Position numbers and translations under genes: made by a program
From: Acidobacteriota bacterium
GTDB lineage: Bacteria; Acidobacteriota; Thermoanaerobaculia; UBA5066
Direction: 5' to 3'
Assembly: GCA_016716715.1 (NCBI GenBank)
Contig: JADJVE010000006.1
Span: 270,800-334,799, forward strand
DNA length: 64,000 nt
Shown: piece after piece, positions 55,966 through 63,985 of the stretch
How positions within the stretch are numbered: the first letter of the stretch is position 1
How the letters are laid out: every line of letters begins with the position of its first letter
Notes under the pieces: generated by a model
What the model saw: only the letters and a program-made list of their open reading frames with translations
The model's database searches: none
Told to the model about the DNA's origin: nothing

Positions 55966-56951
55966 GATGACGATGATGATCGCGACCGGGCGCTCGTGAA
56001 GTTGTCCTGCAGCATCCACTCACGGATGACCGGTCCCTGCGCCGGCCTCGCCGGGTCCAGCCGCTGCACCCCAGTCACCGGCACCGCCCTCAGCCGATTG
56101 AGGATTGCGCGCGGGGCGCCTCCGGCTTCGAGCGCCCATCCGAGGCGCTTCGCTGTGACAGCGACCTTGATCTCGACGGCGTACCGAGCGAGCCTCTCCA
56201 GATCCAACGCCTTGCGATGTTCGTCCAGCACGGATACCGCCTCGGCCAGACCGCCGAACGCTCTCGGAGAAAGGAACATCTCCAGGACCGTCCGCTCCTT
56301 GTCCGTGATCGGCACTTTGTTCTCGGCGTCCACCCACACCTGTTCAATTCCGATGAACTTCGCGACGGCCACCGAGAAGAAGAAGATGCGGAGATCGTCG
56401 ACCACCCAGGACGGGGGGGGCTCCCCAATCGCGGCGCCCCGTCCTCGTTCTGTGGTTTTTGGGGGTCGGGGTCCCGGCCCCCCCCGGGGCGCCTTCGGGG
56501 GGGGGGCCCCGGGGGCCCGCCCGGCGTTTTCCGGGGCGCGTGAGCGGGCGACCCCTTGCCGCGCATGGATGGCGTCATGATCTTCTTCGTCGTCATGCAC
56601 GTGATGGCTTGCGGAGCTTGTTCGGACAGCCCGTGAAAGTTCAGGGCCGAGGCGTGGCTGATGGCCGACGGAGTAAACATCGCCGTCGCGATCGCGAAGT
56701 CGTGAGGCGCGCGGCTTCCGGGCAGCTTGCCGGTCACGGTGTACAGCCCCCGCTTCAGCCGGCGAATCAGCCCAGCGTCGGCCATCAGGGCGAGAAGAAT
56801 GTTCGTTCGAGCCGGGTCGAGACGCCTCCCCTTGCCGGCTTCCTGGCGCCTCCTCGGAGGTGAAGATAGGTCGGCCCGAATCCACGAGCTCCCCCAGGAT
56901 CCCCAAGCCCCCGGTCTGGCCGTACCCAGTCTTGTCCGTCTTTTCGCTCAT
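55962..56951 (-). pseudogene. AbiEi antitoxin, disrupted by frameshift and GC-rich insert
   Basis: Pieces from ATG 56951 line up as one AbiEi protein: GLGILGELVDSGRPIFTSEEA, then after a frameshift near 56840 RRLDPARTNILLALMADAGLIRRLKRGLYTV (wHTH), PHDFAIATAMFTPSAISHASALNFHGLSEQAPQ, and MTPSMRGKG. Then, beyond a G/C-only stretch, WVVDDLRIFFFSVAVAKFIG, ENKVPITDKERTVLEMF and SPRAFGGLAEAVSVLDEHRK lead to QDNFTSA. All expected blocks exist, so the gene may be intact in the real genome if the insert is artefactual. Overlaps abiEii by ATGA. Confidence 0.7.
56412..56550. other. GC-only/G-run stretch, probable artefact
   Basis: The sequence has runs such as eight C and ten G and almost no A or T except a short TTTTTGGGGG patch. 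It separates two adjacent parts of the AbiEi protein (SMRGKG and WVVDDLRIF) that are normally only a dozen or so residues apart. No feature of its own can be recognised. Confidence 0.7.
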
Positions 56952-56960
56952 ATGTCTTGA

Positions 56961-56995
56961 GCCACGTTAATATGGTTTAAATATATTTACGTGGC
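56961..56995. promoter_or_regulatory. AT-rich inverted repeat and promoter of abiEi copy 1
   Basis: GCCACGT (56961-56967) and ACGTGGC (56989-56995) are perfect 7-bp arms; the symmetry extends inward with one mismatch. On the reverse strand TTGCCA (56997-56992), a 17-bp spacer and CATATT fit a sigma70 promoter within the repeat. The start codon of abiEi is at 56951. Likely operator for autoregulation by AbiEi. Confidence 0.72.
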
Positions 56996-57033
56996 AAGAG
57001 CGAACGCGTGCCGCGCGGGAACGTTTGGCTTAG

Positions 57034-57843
57034 TCACTTGGGCTCGGGTGACTTTGAGACTCCGAAACGCCGAAGAGCCCCTATGACCGCGTCCGACTCC
57101 ACGTCAGTCATTTCCCTAAAGCCCGACTTCGCAATCATCACGACCGGACTCGATGACGCGGAATACAGACGCGCCATTTCCTCGTAGCGGGCCCGGGACT
57201 CCAATCGGAGCTTCGGCTCCACCTCTGCCATTACCTCGATCAATGAGGACGGGGCTACCGCGAAGTTCGAGTCGTGGTGTGGCCAAGTCACGTCCCTCAG
57301 GCTGCCCCCGACGATTCCGAGGTCTTCAACGTAGGCTCTGCCGGCGTCGAGATCCGACACAGTGCAGTCGACTAAGTTGCAGGACGACACGTTGCCAGAC
57401 AGCGTGAGACCCTGAATATGAGTCTGCCGAAAAGTGAGGTCTCTCGCATCCACTCGGTCAAATTCGCATGCCACGAAGCTGGAATCAATGACCTGGGCCC
57501 CACCGAACGCCACATCCGAGAACGTCGAGCGCTCAAACGTACAGCCTTTGATAAGCCCCATCAGGCGACGCCCGAATCTGACACGATCAAACCGGCATCC
57601 CGTGAACGACGTTCGTTCGAGCCGCGCCCCATCCAGCGTCAGGCCCTGAAACGTGCAGCCTTCGAAGGAGGCATGACCCCAGAGCCGCGGGCGGGCGTGT
57701 ACGTCGCCGAGGTCCGTGTCGTCGAACGAGCGGTTCGCGTTCACCCGCCTCGTCCAGCGAAAGCCCCCGGGAAATCTGACCCGCTGCACGGCCGCCGTGC
57801 CATTCATTGCGATGGAGGCGCCGCGGTCCGTCAGACCGTTCAT
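57034..57843 (-). CDS. Pentapeptide-repeat protein, candidate immunity to the RHS toxin
   Basis: 269 residues from ATG 57843, which overlaps the RHS gene's TGA (ATGA). After a short N-terminal region come about 20 pentapeptide-type repeats: ASFEGCTFQGLTLDGARLERTSFTGCRFDRVRF, then SDVAFGGAQVIDSSFVACEFDRVDARDLTF. These form a right-handed quadrilateral beta helix. The C-terminal 70 residues are alpha-helical (SLIEVMAEVEPKLRLESRARYEEMARL). Being translated directly after a toxin-like RHS gene, it is a natural candidate for its immunity protein; this is inference from context. Confidence 0.78.
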   Translation of the reverse strand: MNGLTDRGASIAMNGTAAVQRVRFPGGFRWTRRVNANRSFDDTDLGDVHARPRLWGHASFEGCTFQGLTLDGARLERTSFTGCRFDRVRFGRRLMGLIKGCTFERSTFSDVAFGGAQVIDSSFVACEFDRVDARDLTFRQTHIQGLTLSGNVSSCNLVDCTVSDLDAGRAYVEDLGIVGGSLRDVTWPHHDSNFAVAPSSLIEVMAEVEPKLRLESRARYEEMARLYSASSSPVVMIAKSGFREMTDVESDAVIGALRRFGVSKSPEPK

Positions 57844-59795
57844 TTCGTGAAGAGCGGATCCAGACTGAGCCACGCAGGCCTCCCCGGGGGCGGGCTGGTC
57901 ACGTACTGCCGCATGTGGCGATCCCACTGACCCGGCGTCGTGATGTCCCACCCCCGGTTCGTTCCTGGATTCCACATGTCCGGACCGTATTCGAAAGGAA
58001 CGGTGTAATGCAAACCTCTGAGCCCGAATCGCGTCTGCGCGCGCGATTTAGAAACGAGGTCAATGACCGTGCCCCTTGCCGCGCCAGCAAGATCTCCACC
58101 CGAGAGTGCTTGTTCCGCCATGCCTGGTTTTGCTCCGAGCCGCACCAACGAATCGATGCTCCCCGATGCAATCGCTGAATCCACGTTTCTTGTCGCTTTT
58201 CGAACTATGAAATTGAGGCTGATGCCACGATAGGTATCTGCGGCCAGGTTTCCGACGTACGAAGCTGACGACGCCCCGGGGCGAGCTGCGGACAGTACTC
58301 CCGCAGCGGACAGGCCGAGGTCAGCTACGCCACCGCCGAACGCGTCCCCGGCCTCGGCTTTAGACATTCCGTAGCCGGAACCAACCCTGAATTCGAGGGC
58401 TCCTTCTGCAACTCCGGTCAGCCCCGTTGCATCGGCAACGGATAGTCCGAACGCTTCTGCCCGATTACCGCGCCCCTCTGCCAGCTGCTGTGTGCGTCGG
58501 ATGTCATAACGCTCGTGGAACGACTGTCCCCCGAGTAGGAGGCCGCCACCTAACAACAGGGGCGCTACCGGCGCGGCCCCGAGGGCAAGGGCCGCCCCAG
58601 AAGCGACTGCGGTCGTCTGAACGGTGCGTCTCGCGACGGCGGTCATTGCGGCGTTCGCCTTTGTCGCCGCGGCCTGGACCTGCCGGACCTCCGCGGTCAG
58701 GTTCGGATCCTGGTACGCGAACCGGAACTGCTGCTGACATCCCCACGCGACGCACAGCCCCAACGGATCCACCACCTCGTGCGGCCTGCCCCCACCGAAC
58801 AGGTACTGATTCGGCGAGTCGATGTCCTCCAGCGGATCCGGCGACAGGAACGTTCCCGTCCGAGGGTCGTACCAGCGGTGGCGCATATAGATGAGGCCGG
58901 TGACGGGGTCCGTCCAGTGCCCATGCCAGCCCAGCGCCTGCCCGCCCGGGAACGCCGGCCCTGCCGAGGTCGCCTGAACGCTCGCCTGCGCCACCGGCCG
59001 CCGCGGCTCGTGGCGCGTGTCGAACGGCCCCGACTTCGGCACCGTGAAGCTGAAGTCCTCGGCGTTCGTCAGCGGCTGCCCGCGCACGTCGCGGATGGCG
59101 TCCGTGACGCGCACGCGGTACGTCGCCCCACGCTCCCATCCGCCCAGGGGCCGCAGTCCGATCTCGTTGACAGAGCCCCCGTGCGCGCTGGGTGCGATCG
59201 TCGCGCTCCCCCGCGGCTCCTCCTCCCAGCCGCCCGCGACCTGTTTCTCCACGACGATCCCGTCCGCGTACGTCGCCGGGTCGACCTCGGTCGTGAACTT
59301 CAGCTTGAGCGTGTTGCGCGCCGGGCCGGAGTCGTCCGGGCGCGGCCGCGGTTCTCCGATCTCGACCGTCCACGTAGCGTTGGTGGAATTGACCGGGCGC
59401 CCGCTCCGGTCCTTGACGGTGTCGCGGACCTTCACCGCCCACAGCCCGGGCTCGAAGCCGGCGTTCGGGGTGATTGCGATGAGGTGGTGCGCGGGCAGCA
59501 GCTCGCCGGCCGCAAACTCGTCCCCCTTCAGCCACGTGACGCGCCGCTCGGGGATGCGCACGCGGCCGAGAAAGACACCGCGGTTCGTGGTGGCGGGGTC
59601 GACGTCGGCGGGAAGCTTGACGACGAGGTATCCCGCGATCGCCCCGGGACCTGTCTTCTGTCCGACCTCGAGGCCCGTCGCCGTGAGGAAGGTGTACGCG
59701 CCTTCCTTGAATTCGACCGTCCAGCGGGGCTCGGCCGCCCGGACATCCACTGCGAGGAGAAGCGAAGCCAAGGCCGATATGAGCGACCGCTTCAT
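57840..59795 (-). CDS. Short secreted RHS-core protein with probable C-terminal toxin
   Basis: 651 residues. A signal peptide (ISALASLLLAVDVRAAEP) is followed by two bacterial Ig-like/SbsA-type beta regions (about 25-265). The RHS-associated core sits near 292-350, with YMRHRWYDPRTGTFLSPDP, SPNQYLFGGGRPHEVVDPLGL. A hydrophobic Ala/Gly segment near 390-420 and a unique C-terminal region follow. The last 90 residues (YGPDMWNPGTNRGWDITTPGQWDRHM) resemble C-terminal toxin tips of polymorphic RHS/CDI proteins, possibly a nuclease. The usual long YD-repeat shell is absent. It is coupled to the pentapeptide-repeat gene. Confidence 0.8.
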   Translation of the reverse strand: MKRSLISALASLLLAVDVRAAEPRWTVEFKEGAYTFLTATGLEVGQKTGPGAIAGYLVVKLPADVDPATTNRGVFLGRVRIPERRVTWLKGDEFAAGELLPAHHLIAITPNAGFEPGLWAVKVRDTVKDRSGRPVNSTNATWTVEIGEPRPRPDDSGPARNTLKLKFTTEVDPATYADGIVVEKQVAGGWEEEPRGSATIAPSAHGGSVNEIGLRPLGGWERGATYRVRVTDAIRDVRGQPLTNAEDFSFTVPKSGPFDTRHEPRRPVAQASVQATSAGPAFPGGQALGWHGHWTDPVTGLIYMRHRWYDPRTGTFLSPDPLEDIDSPNQYLFGGGRPHEVVDPLGLCVAWGCQQQFRFAYQDPNLTAEVRQVQAAATKANAAMTAVARRTVQTTAVASGAALALGAAPVAPLLLGGGLLLGGQSFHERYDIRRTQQLAEGRGNRAEAFGLSVADATGLTGVAEGALEFRVGSGYGMSKAEAGDAFGGGVADLGLSAAGVLSAARPGASSASYVGNLAADTYRGISLNFIVRKATRNVDSAIASGSIDSLVRLGAKPGMAEQALSGGDLAGAARGTVIDLVSKSRAQTRFGLRGLHYTVPFEYGPDMWNPGTNRGWDITTPGQWDRHMRQYVTSPPPGRPAWLSLDPLFTK

Positions 59796-59880
59796 CGATG
59801 TACCCCCGGTGGCGGGGCAAATCCTATCGCTCGAAATCAGGGCAAGTAAAGCGCCGCGCCAACCCCGGGACCGGGGGCGG

Positions 59881-60136
59881 CCTGCGCCTCGGGGTGAAAG
59901 CGAGCCTTAGCGGGACGTGACGGCCCGGCCACGGGCGAATACCTCGTCTGCCGGTATCTCGCGTACTTTTCCTTCTCGCATTTCCTGAAGGCGCCGGTCC
60001 GCGACCTCGAGCCAGAGCTTCTTCCGCTCGGGCACTGGCAGCTCGTCGAGGCTCCTCAGGAGGCGCTCCACAAGTGCGGCTCGCTCGTCCAGAGGCAGCT
60101 TCAAGGCAGCGGCGAGAAGGTCTTCACGCGTCACGA
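59881..60136. repeat. Dispersed direct repeat, about 245 bp, copy 2
   Basis: Close copy of 51176-51420 in the same orientation, covering the addiction-module gene and the downstream GGGTGAAAGCGAGCCTT element. This copy has an intact gene end. Confidence 0.8.
59907..60134 (-). CDS. Putative addiction-module component (helical, orphan)
   Basis: 75 residues from GTG 60134: TREDLLAAALKLPLDERAALVERLL, SLDELPVPERKKLWLEVADRRLQEMREGKVREIPADEVFARGRAVTSR. This is the TIGR02574-type antitoxin-like family, usually paired with a RelE-like toxin. Here the nearest upstream gene is hicB (21 bp away, same strand) and no RelE gene is seen downstream. It is probably an orphan that shares a transcript with hicAB. 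Confidence 0.8.
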   Translation of the reverse strand: MTREDLLAAALKLPLDERAALVERLLRSLDELPVPERKKLWLEVADRRLQEMREGKVREIPADEVFARGRAVTSR

Positions 60137-60155
60137 AACGATCGTAGCGCTCGCC

Positions 60156-60368
60156 TCAGGCGTACTGGAGCCGCCGGCCCTTTGGCTCGGGAACCGGATC
60201 TCCGAACTCGCGCGCCGTGTCGAGCCAAAGGGAGATCGCATGCTGCGCCTCGGCCAGCGCTTTGGCGGGGGTTTTCCCGTGCGCCGCGCAGCCCGGGAGC
60301 TCCGGCACTTCGGCCACGAACACCCGATCCTCGGCACTCCAGAAAATGATGATTTCGTAGCGGTGCAT
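60156..60368 (-). CDS. hicB: HicB-family antitoxin
   Basis: 70 residues: MHRYEIIIFWSAEDRVFVAEVPELPGCAAHGKTPAKALAEAQHAISLWLDTAREFG. The VFVAEVPELPGCxAHGxTxxEAL pattern with an RNase-H-like fold identifies HicB antitoxins. It binds and inhibits HicA. No C-terminal DNA-binding domain is seen, so autoregulation may need another protein. The ATG overlaps the hicA stop by one base (TGATG). Confidence 0.9.
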   Translation of the reverse strand: MHRYEIIIFWSAEDRVFVAEVPELPGCAAHGKTPAKALAEAQHAISLWLDTAREFGDPVPEPKGRRLQYA

Positions 60369-60622
60369 CAGAGGTCTCCCCCAAGACGATAGCGCAGGAT
60401 CACGGCACGCACCTGACGGACCTGATAAGTCTTGGCATGTTTTCCGTCGCGCTGCAGGTTGATTCTCTCCTCGATCCCTGCTTGCCGGAAGATGTGATGA
60501 CTTCCGCTCGTACGTTCGTCGAACCCCAGCCCCGCCAGAAGCCGGCAGAGGTCATTGAACCCGATCGTCGCATCGGAATCCCCACGCAGGATCTTCTCGA
60601 GGAGGGCTCGCTGCCTCGACAT
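60368..60622 (-). CDS. hicA: HicA-family mRNA interferase toxin
   Basis: 84 residues with the HicA double-stranded RNA-binding fold: FNDLCRLLAGLGFDERTSGSHHIFRQAG, with the conserved SGSHHIF (catalytic His), then INLQRDGKHAKTYQVRQVRAVILRYRLG. HicA cleaves mRNA and is neutralised by HicB. The first 15 residues (MSRQRALLEKILRGD) are a short extension before the usual start. Reading frames of both genes are intact, so this is one of the best candidates for a functional TA pair in the island. Confidence 0.9.
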   Translation of the reverse strand: MSRQRALLEKILRGDSDATIGFNDLCRLLAGLGFDERTSGSHHIFRQAGIEERINLQRDGKHAKTYQVRQVRAVILRYRLGGDL

Positions 60623-60654
60623 AAGGTCATTCTACGCACGCCCCCGCAGCCATA

Positions 60655-61428
60655 TCCCTACTGCACCCCCACCCCATCCGCCCCATCCTCGAACGCCCTT
60701 CGCCCCCCGAACTCCTTCTGCAGCATCCCGCCGAACTCGTCGGCGAGGCTGCCCACCACCACGCAGGCCCGCTTCACGTGCTCGGCCACGAACGGCGCCA
60801 CGAACATCTCCGCGACGACGATCACTCTCCCCTCCACCACGAAGAACCGCGCGAGGCGCATAGAGGCGTTCAGCTCGTTGAGGCGGTCGAGGAGCCGGTC
60901 GTCGGCCTCCACGTCCTCCAGCACCGGCGAGAACATCCTCACGCACAGCGGATCGTCCAGCACTCGGACGTACACGGCGGCGCTCCCGAATCGCAGCGCC
61001 ACGTCCCCGTCCCGCGTGAACCCGAGGTCCGGGTTCCCCGACCCTTCCCGGACCGCCTCCAGGACGAGCGCCCTGAGGTCCTGCACGGCGTCCTCGCGGG
61101 GCTTCTCGGGCGGCGGCGCGGGCTCCTCGCGCTTCAGCCCGAGCGTCGGGACCAGGATCGTCCGCTGCTTCTTGTCGAACGCCTTGTACATGAGAGACCC
61201 CGGATGCGGGATCTCGAACACCTCGGTCAGCGCGCACGGCCATCCGGGCCGCGTCGGCGCACGGAACCGGCCGGTCGAAGTCCCGGAAGAAGTTCGGGGA
61301 GCCACGCGTCCCCGTGGGAGACGACCAGCCGATCCTCCGCAGCAGCGCCATCTGGCCGGCGCTCAGCGCGTGAGCCTCGTCGAGGTAGTTGTTGCCGACG
61401 CACTCGGCGCGCAGCCCGAACGATCCCT
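60655..61428. repeat. Direct repeat of about 775 bp, copy 1
   Basis: From CCCTACTGCACCCC (60655) to GCGCAGCCCGAACGA (about 61424) this region matches 63037-63810 at high identity in the same orientation. Differences include several one- and two-base indels (for instance GCGCGCAC here against GCGCGCGCAC in the other copy). The repeats flank the second AbiE module. Confidence 0.85.
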
Positions 61429-61440
61429 TCGCCGGCTTGC
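60658..61440 (-). pseudogene. YbjN/TY-Chap-like chaperone gene, truncated frameshifted copy
   Basis: The C-terminal two thirds (FEIPHPGSLMYKAFDKKQRT, KPREDAVQDLRALVLEAVREG, FGSAAVYVRVLDDPLCVRMFSPVLEDVEADDRLLDRLNELNASM, AEHVKRACVVVGSLADEFGG) are in one frame. The part before (GSFGLRAECVGNNYLDEAHALSAGQMALLRRIGWSS) is in another frame, and the first 65 residues present in the intact copy are missing. Net small indels confirm decay relative to 63041-63985. YbjN-like TY-Chap domains bind peptides; the cellular role of this protein is unknown. Confidence 0.75.
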
Positions 61441-61450
61441 GTGAGCCAGC

Positions 61451-61477
61451 GTTGACATTTTTATCTTATATGTCAAC
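61451..61477. promoter_or_regulatory. Inverted repeat overlapping the -35 of abiEi copy 2
   Basis: GTTGACAT (61451-61458) and ATGTCAAC (61470-61477) are perfect 8-bp arms around an AT-rich 11-bp spacer. TTGACA inside the left arm is a consensus -35; AACAAT (61475-61480), 17 bp further on, is a weak -10. The predicted start lies at or next to the ATG 61488, so the message may be leaderless. Placement fits autorepression by AbiEi. Confidence 0.78.
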
Positions 61478-61487
61478 AATCTCTCAC

Positions 61488-62087
61488 ATGGCCGCCGCTC
61501 CCGCCGTTCCGCGCACGCTCGCTCGTCGAAGCATCTTCTCCGCGGCCGAAGCGGTCGCGGCCGGCGTGCACCCGCAGACCCTTGCTCGGCTCGTCGACCG
61601 GGGCGCGGTCGAGCGCGTGAGCCATGGCAGGTACCGTCTCCCGGACGCAGAGATCACCGAACACCATGGCCTCGCGCTGGCGGCGTCAGCCGTGCCGAAG
61701 GGCGTCGTCTGCCTGCTGTCCGCGCTCCGCTTTCACGACGTCACGACCCAGAACCCTTCGGAAGTCTGGCTGGCGATCGAGCGGCGATCCCGCGCGCCGC
61801 AGCTCGACTACCCGCCCCTGCGCGTATTCCGCTTTTCGGGTCGAGCGTTTACGCGAGGTGTCGAGAGAATCGCCTGAGAAGGCCGCCACATTCGCATCTA
61901 CAGCCTCGCGAAGACCATCGCCGATCTCTTCAAATACCGGCACAAAGTGGGTCTGGAGGTCGCGGTGGAGGCCCTCCGTGAATCGATCAGGTCGAGAAAG
62001 GTCAAGCCCGGTGAGATCGACCCCTTCGCCCGCATCTGCAGGGTTCGAGAGGTGATGCGTCCGTACCTCGAGGCGCTTGTGGAATGA
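61488..62087 (+). pseudogene. AbiEi antitoxin with an in-frame TGA stop
   Basis: From ATG 61488 (or 61470) the frame reads LARRSIFSAAEAVAAGVHPQTLARLVDRGAVERVSHGRYRL (wHTH), ALAASAVPKGVVCLLSALRFHDVTTQNPSEVWLAIE and YPPLRVFRFSGRAFTRGVERIA, then TGA at 61875-61877. The same frame continues EGRHIRIYSLAKTIADLFKYRHKVGLEVAVEALRESIRSRK to VMRPYLEALVE and TGA at 62085. All of the AbiEi fold is present, so a single nonsense mutation separates two thirds from one third. The final ATGA overlaps the next gene. Confidence 0.78.
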
Positions 62088-63018
62088 GTCAGCCGAACTC
62101 GGGCCTCGTCCAGTCCCTCCATGCGCGCATCGTCAATCATGCGAAAGGGCTTCGGGTCGAGCCCACACTCCTCTTCACACGCTTCGGGCTGGAGCGGTTT
62201 CTCTATCGCCTGTCGAAATCCACCTACGCCGACTCGTTCGTCCTCAAGGGTGCGCTCATGATGCTTGTCTGGGCGGGCGAATCGGTGCGTGCGACTCGTG
62301 ATGCGGATCTCCTCGGCTTCGGGGAGATCACGTCCGAGAAGCTCGAACGGATCTTCCGGGACATCGCCGTCATCCCGTGCGACCCGGACGACGGCGTGGC
62401 TTTTCTGCCTGACACTGTCGCCGCTTCGGCGATCCGCGAAACCGACCAATACGGAGGTCAGAGGGTAAGAGCCGGGGGGCGGCTCGGCACCGTGAAGCTC
62501 GCTCCAAGTCGATGTTGGCGTCGGCGACGCCGTGTATCCGCCACCGGAATGGCTCGAGTTCCCGTCCCTTCTGGACGTCCCGAGGCCGATGCTCCGCACC
62601 TATCAGGCCGAGACGTCGATTGCGGAGAAGCTCCACGCGATGGTGGTTCTGGGCGAGTCGAACACCAGAATGAAGGACTACTTCGATGTGGCCACGCTCG
62701 CGCGGATTCGGGAATTCGACGGGGCGGCGATGGCCCGTGCGATCCGGGACACATTCGAACGAAGAAACACCCCCATCGTCGCAATGCCGGCGGGCCTGAC
62801 GAGTCGTTTCGGCCGTGACGCGGGAAAGCAGCGGCAATGGGAGGCGTTCGTTTCAAAGAACCGAATCGATGCCGCGATGGGGTTCGAGGCCTGGGTCCTG
62901 CGCTGCGCCTTCTTCGCCGGCCCGGTCTCTGACGGCTCTCTCGCGGAAAGCGGAATTCGCCGGACGCTGGCCGGCAGGCGGACCGTGGTGGACCCCGGAC
63001 GGCAAGCAAGGCGGGTGA
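62084..63018 (+). pseudogene. AbiEii nucleotidyltransferase toxin, frameshifted
   Basis: From ATG 62084: GLVQSLHARIVNHAKGLRVEPTLLFTRFGLERFLYRLSKS, FVLKGALMMLVWAGESVRATRDADLLGFG (the GAL...RATRDADLL nucleotidyltransferase core) and IRETDQYGGQRV. A frameshift near 62510 (GCTCCAA for GCNCTCCAA) leads to LQVDVGVGDAVYPPPEWLEFP, ETSIAEKLHAMVVLGESNTRMKDYFDVATLARIREFDG and RQWEAFVSKNRIDAAMGFEA. A second shift near 62930 gives the expected end FAGRWPAGGPW and TGA at 63018. All conserved blocks survive, so decay is recent or partly due to sequencing error. Confidence 0.75.
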
Positions 63019-63036
63019 AGAGGCCCAGGCCTGGCC

Positions 63037-63810
63037 ACCCCTACTGCACCCCCCCCCTTCCCCCCTCCTCGAACGCCCTTCGCCCCCCGAACTCCTTCTG
63101 CAGCATCCCGCCGAACTCGTCGGCGAGGCTGCCCACCACCACGCAGGCCCTCTTCACGTGCTCGGCCACGAACGGCGCCACGAACATCTCCGCGGCCACG
63201 ATGACCCTCCCCTCCACCACGAAGAACCGCGCGAGGCGCATCTCGGCGTTCAGCTCGTTGAGGCGGTCGAGGAGCCGGTCGTCGGCCTCCACGTCCTCCA
63301 GCACCGGGGAGAACATCCTCACGCACGGCGGATCGTCCAGCACGCGGACGTACACGGCGGCGCTCCCGAATCGCAGCGCCACGTCCCCGTCCCGCGTGAA
63401 CCCGAGGTCCGTGTTCCCCGACCCTTCCCGGATCGCCTCCAGAACGAGCTTCCGCAGCCCCTCGACCGTGTCCTCGCGGGGCTTCTCCGGCGGCGGCGCG
63501 GGCTCCTCTCGCTTCAGCCCCAGCGTCGGGACCAGGATCGTCCGGTGCTTCTTGTCGAACGCCTTGTACATGAGAGACCCCGGATGCGGGATCTCGAACA
63601 CCTCGGTCAGCGCGCGCACGGCCATCCGGCCGCGTCGGCGCACGGAACCGGCCGGTCGAAGTCCCGGAAGAAGTTCGGGGAGCCACGCGTCCCCCGTGGG
63701 AGACGACCAGCCGATCCTCCGCAGCAGCGCCATCTGGCCGGCGCTCAGCGCGTGAGCCTCGTCGAGGTAGTTGTTGCCGACGCACTCGGCGCGCAGCCCG
63801 AACGACCCCT
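63037..63810. repeat. Direct repeat of about 775 bp, copy 2
   Basis: Matches 60655-61428 in the same orientation. Beyond GCGCAGCCCGAACGA (about 63806) the similarity ends and this copy continues with the N-terminus of the intact gene. The left end begins at CCCTACTGCACC right after the abiEii end. Confidence 0.85.
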
Positions 63811-63985
63811 GCGCGGCGAACTGCACGTAGGCCCAGCCGCGCTTGGCCGAGACGACCAGATACTGATCCTCTTCCAGCGCGCCGAGCGTCTCGGCGAGCT
63901 TCCTCTCGAAGGCAGGCCAGGCGCCAAGCGGCGCTTTCCTGCGGGGCGGCGACGGGAAATCGAGTCGTTTTCCGGTGAGAGTCAT
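63041..63985 (-). CDS. YbjN/TY-Chap-like peptide-binding chaperone-type protein (intact)
   Basis: 314 residues from ATG 63985. The N-terminal half has SAKRGWAYVQFAAQGSFGLRAECVGNNYLDEAHALSAGQMALL, typical of TY-Chap N-terminal domains. The C-terminal half (about 160-310: KPREDTVEGLRKLVLEAIREG, RFGSAAVYVRVLDDPPCVRMFSPVLEDVEA, LLDRLNELNAEMRLARFFVVEGRVI, AEHVKRACVVVGSLADEFGG) resembles YbjN and type III secretion chaperones (TY-Chap). It probably binds a partner peptide in the cytosol. It extends up to 15 bp from the window end. Confidence 0.8.
   Translation of the reverse strand: MTLTGKRLDFPSPPRRKAPLGAWPAFERKLAETLGALEEDQYLVVSAKRGWAYVQFAAQGSFGLRAECVGNNYLDEAHALSAGQMALLRRIGWSSPTGDAWLPELLPGLRPAGSVRRRGRMAVRALTEVFEIPHPGSLMYKAFDKKHRTILVPTLGLKREEPAPPPEKPREDTVEGLRKLVLEAIREGSGNTDLGFTRDGDVALRFGSAAVYVRVLDDPPCVRMFSPVLEDVEADDRLLDRLNELNAEMRLARFFVVEGRVIVAAEMFVAPFVAEHVKRACVVVGSLADEFGGMLQKEFGGRRAFEEGGRGGVQ

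Noticed and set aside
61875..61877. Programmed stop-codon recoding (selenocysteine or readthrough) in AbiEi
   Set aside because: No SECIS-like structure or family precedent, neighbouring genes in the module carry frameshifts, so mutation or error is simpler.
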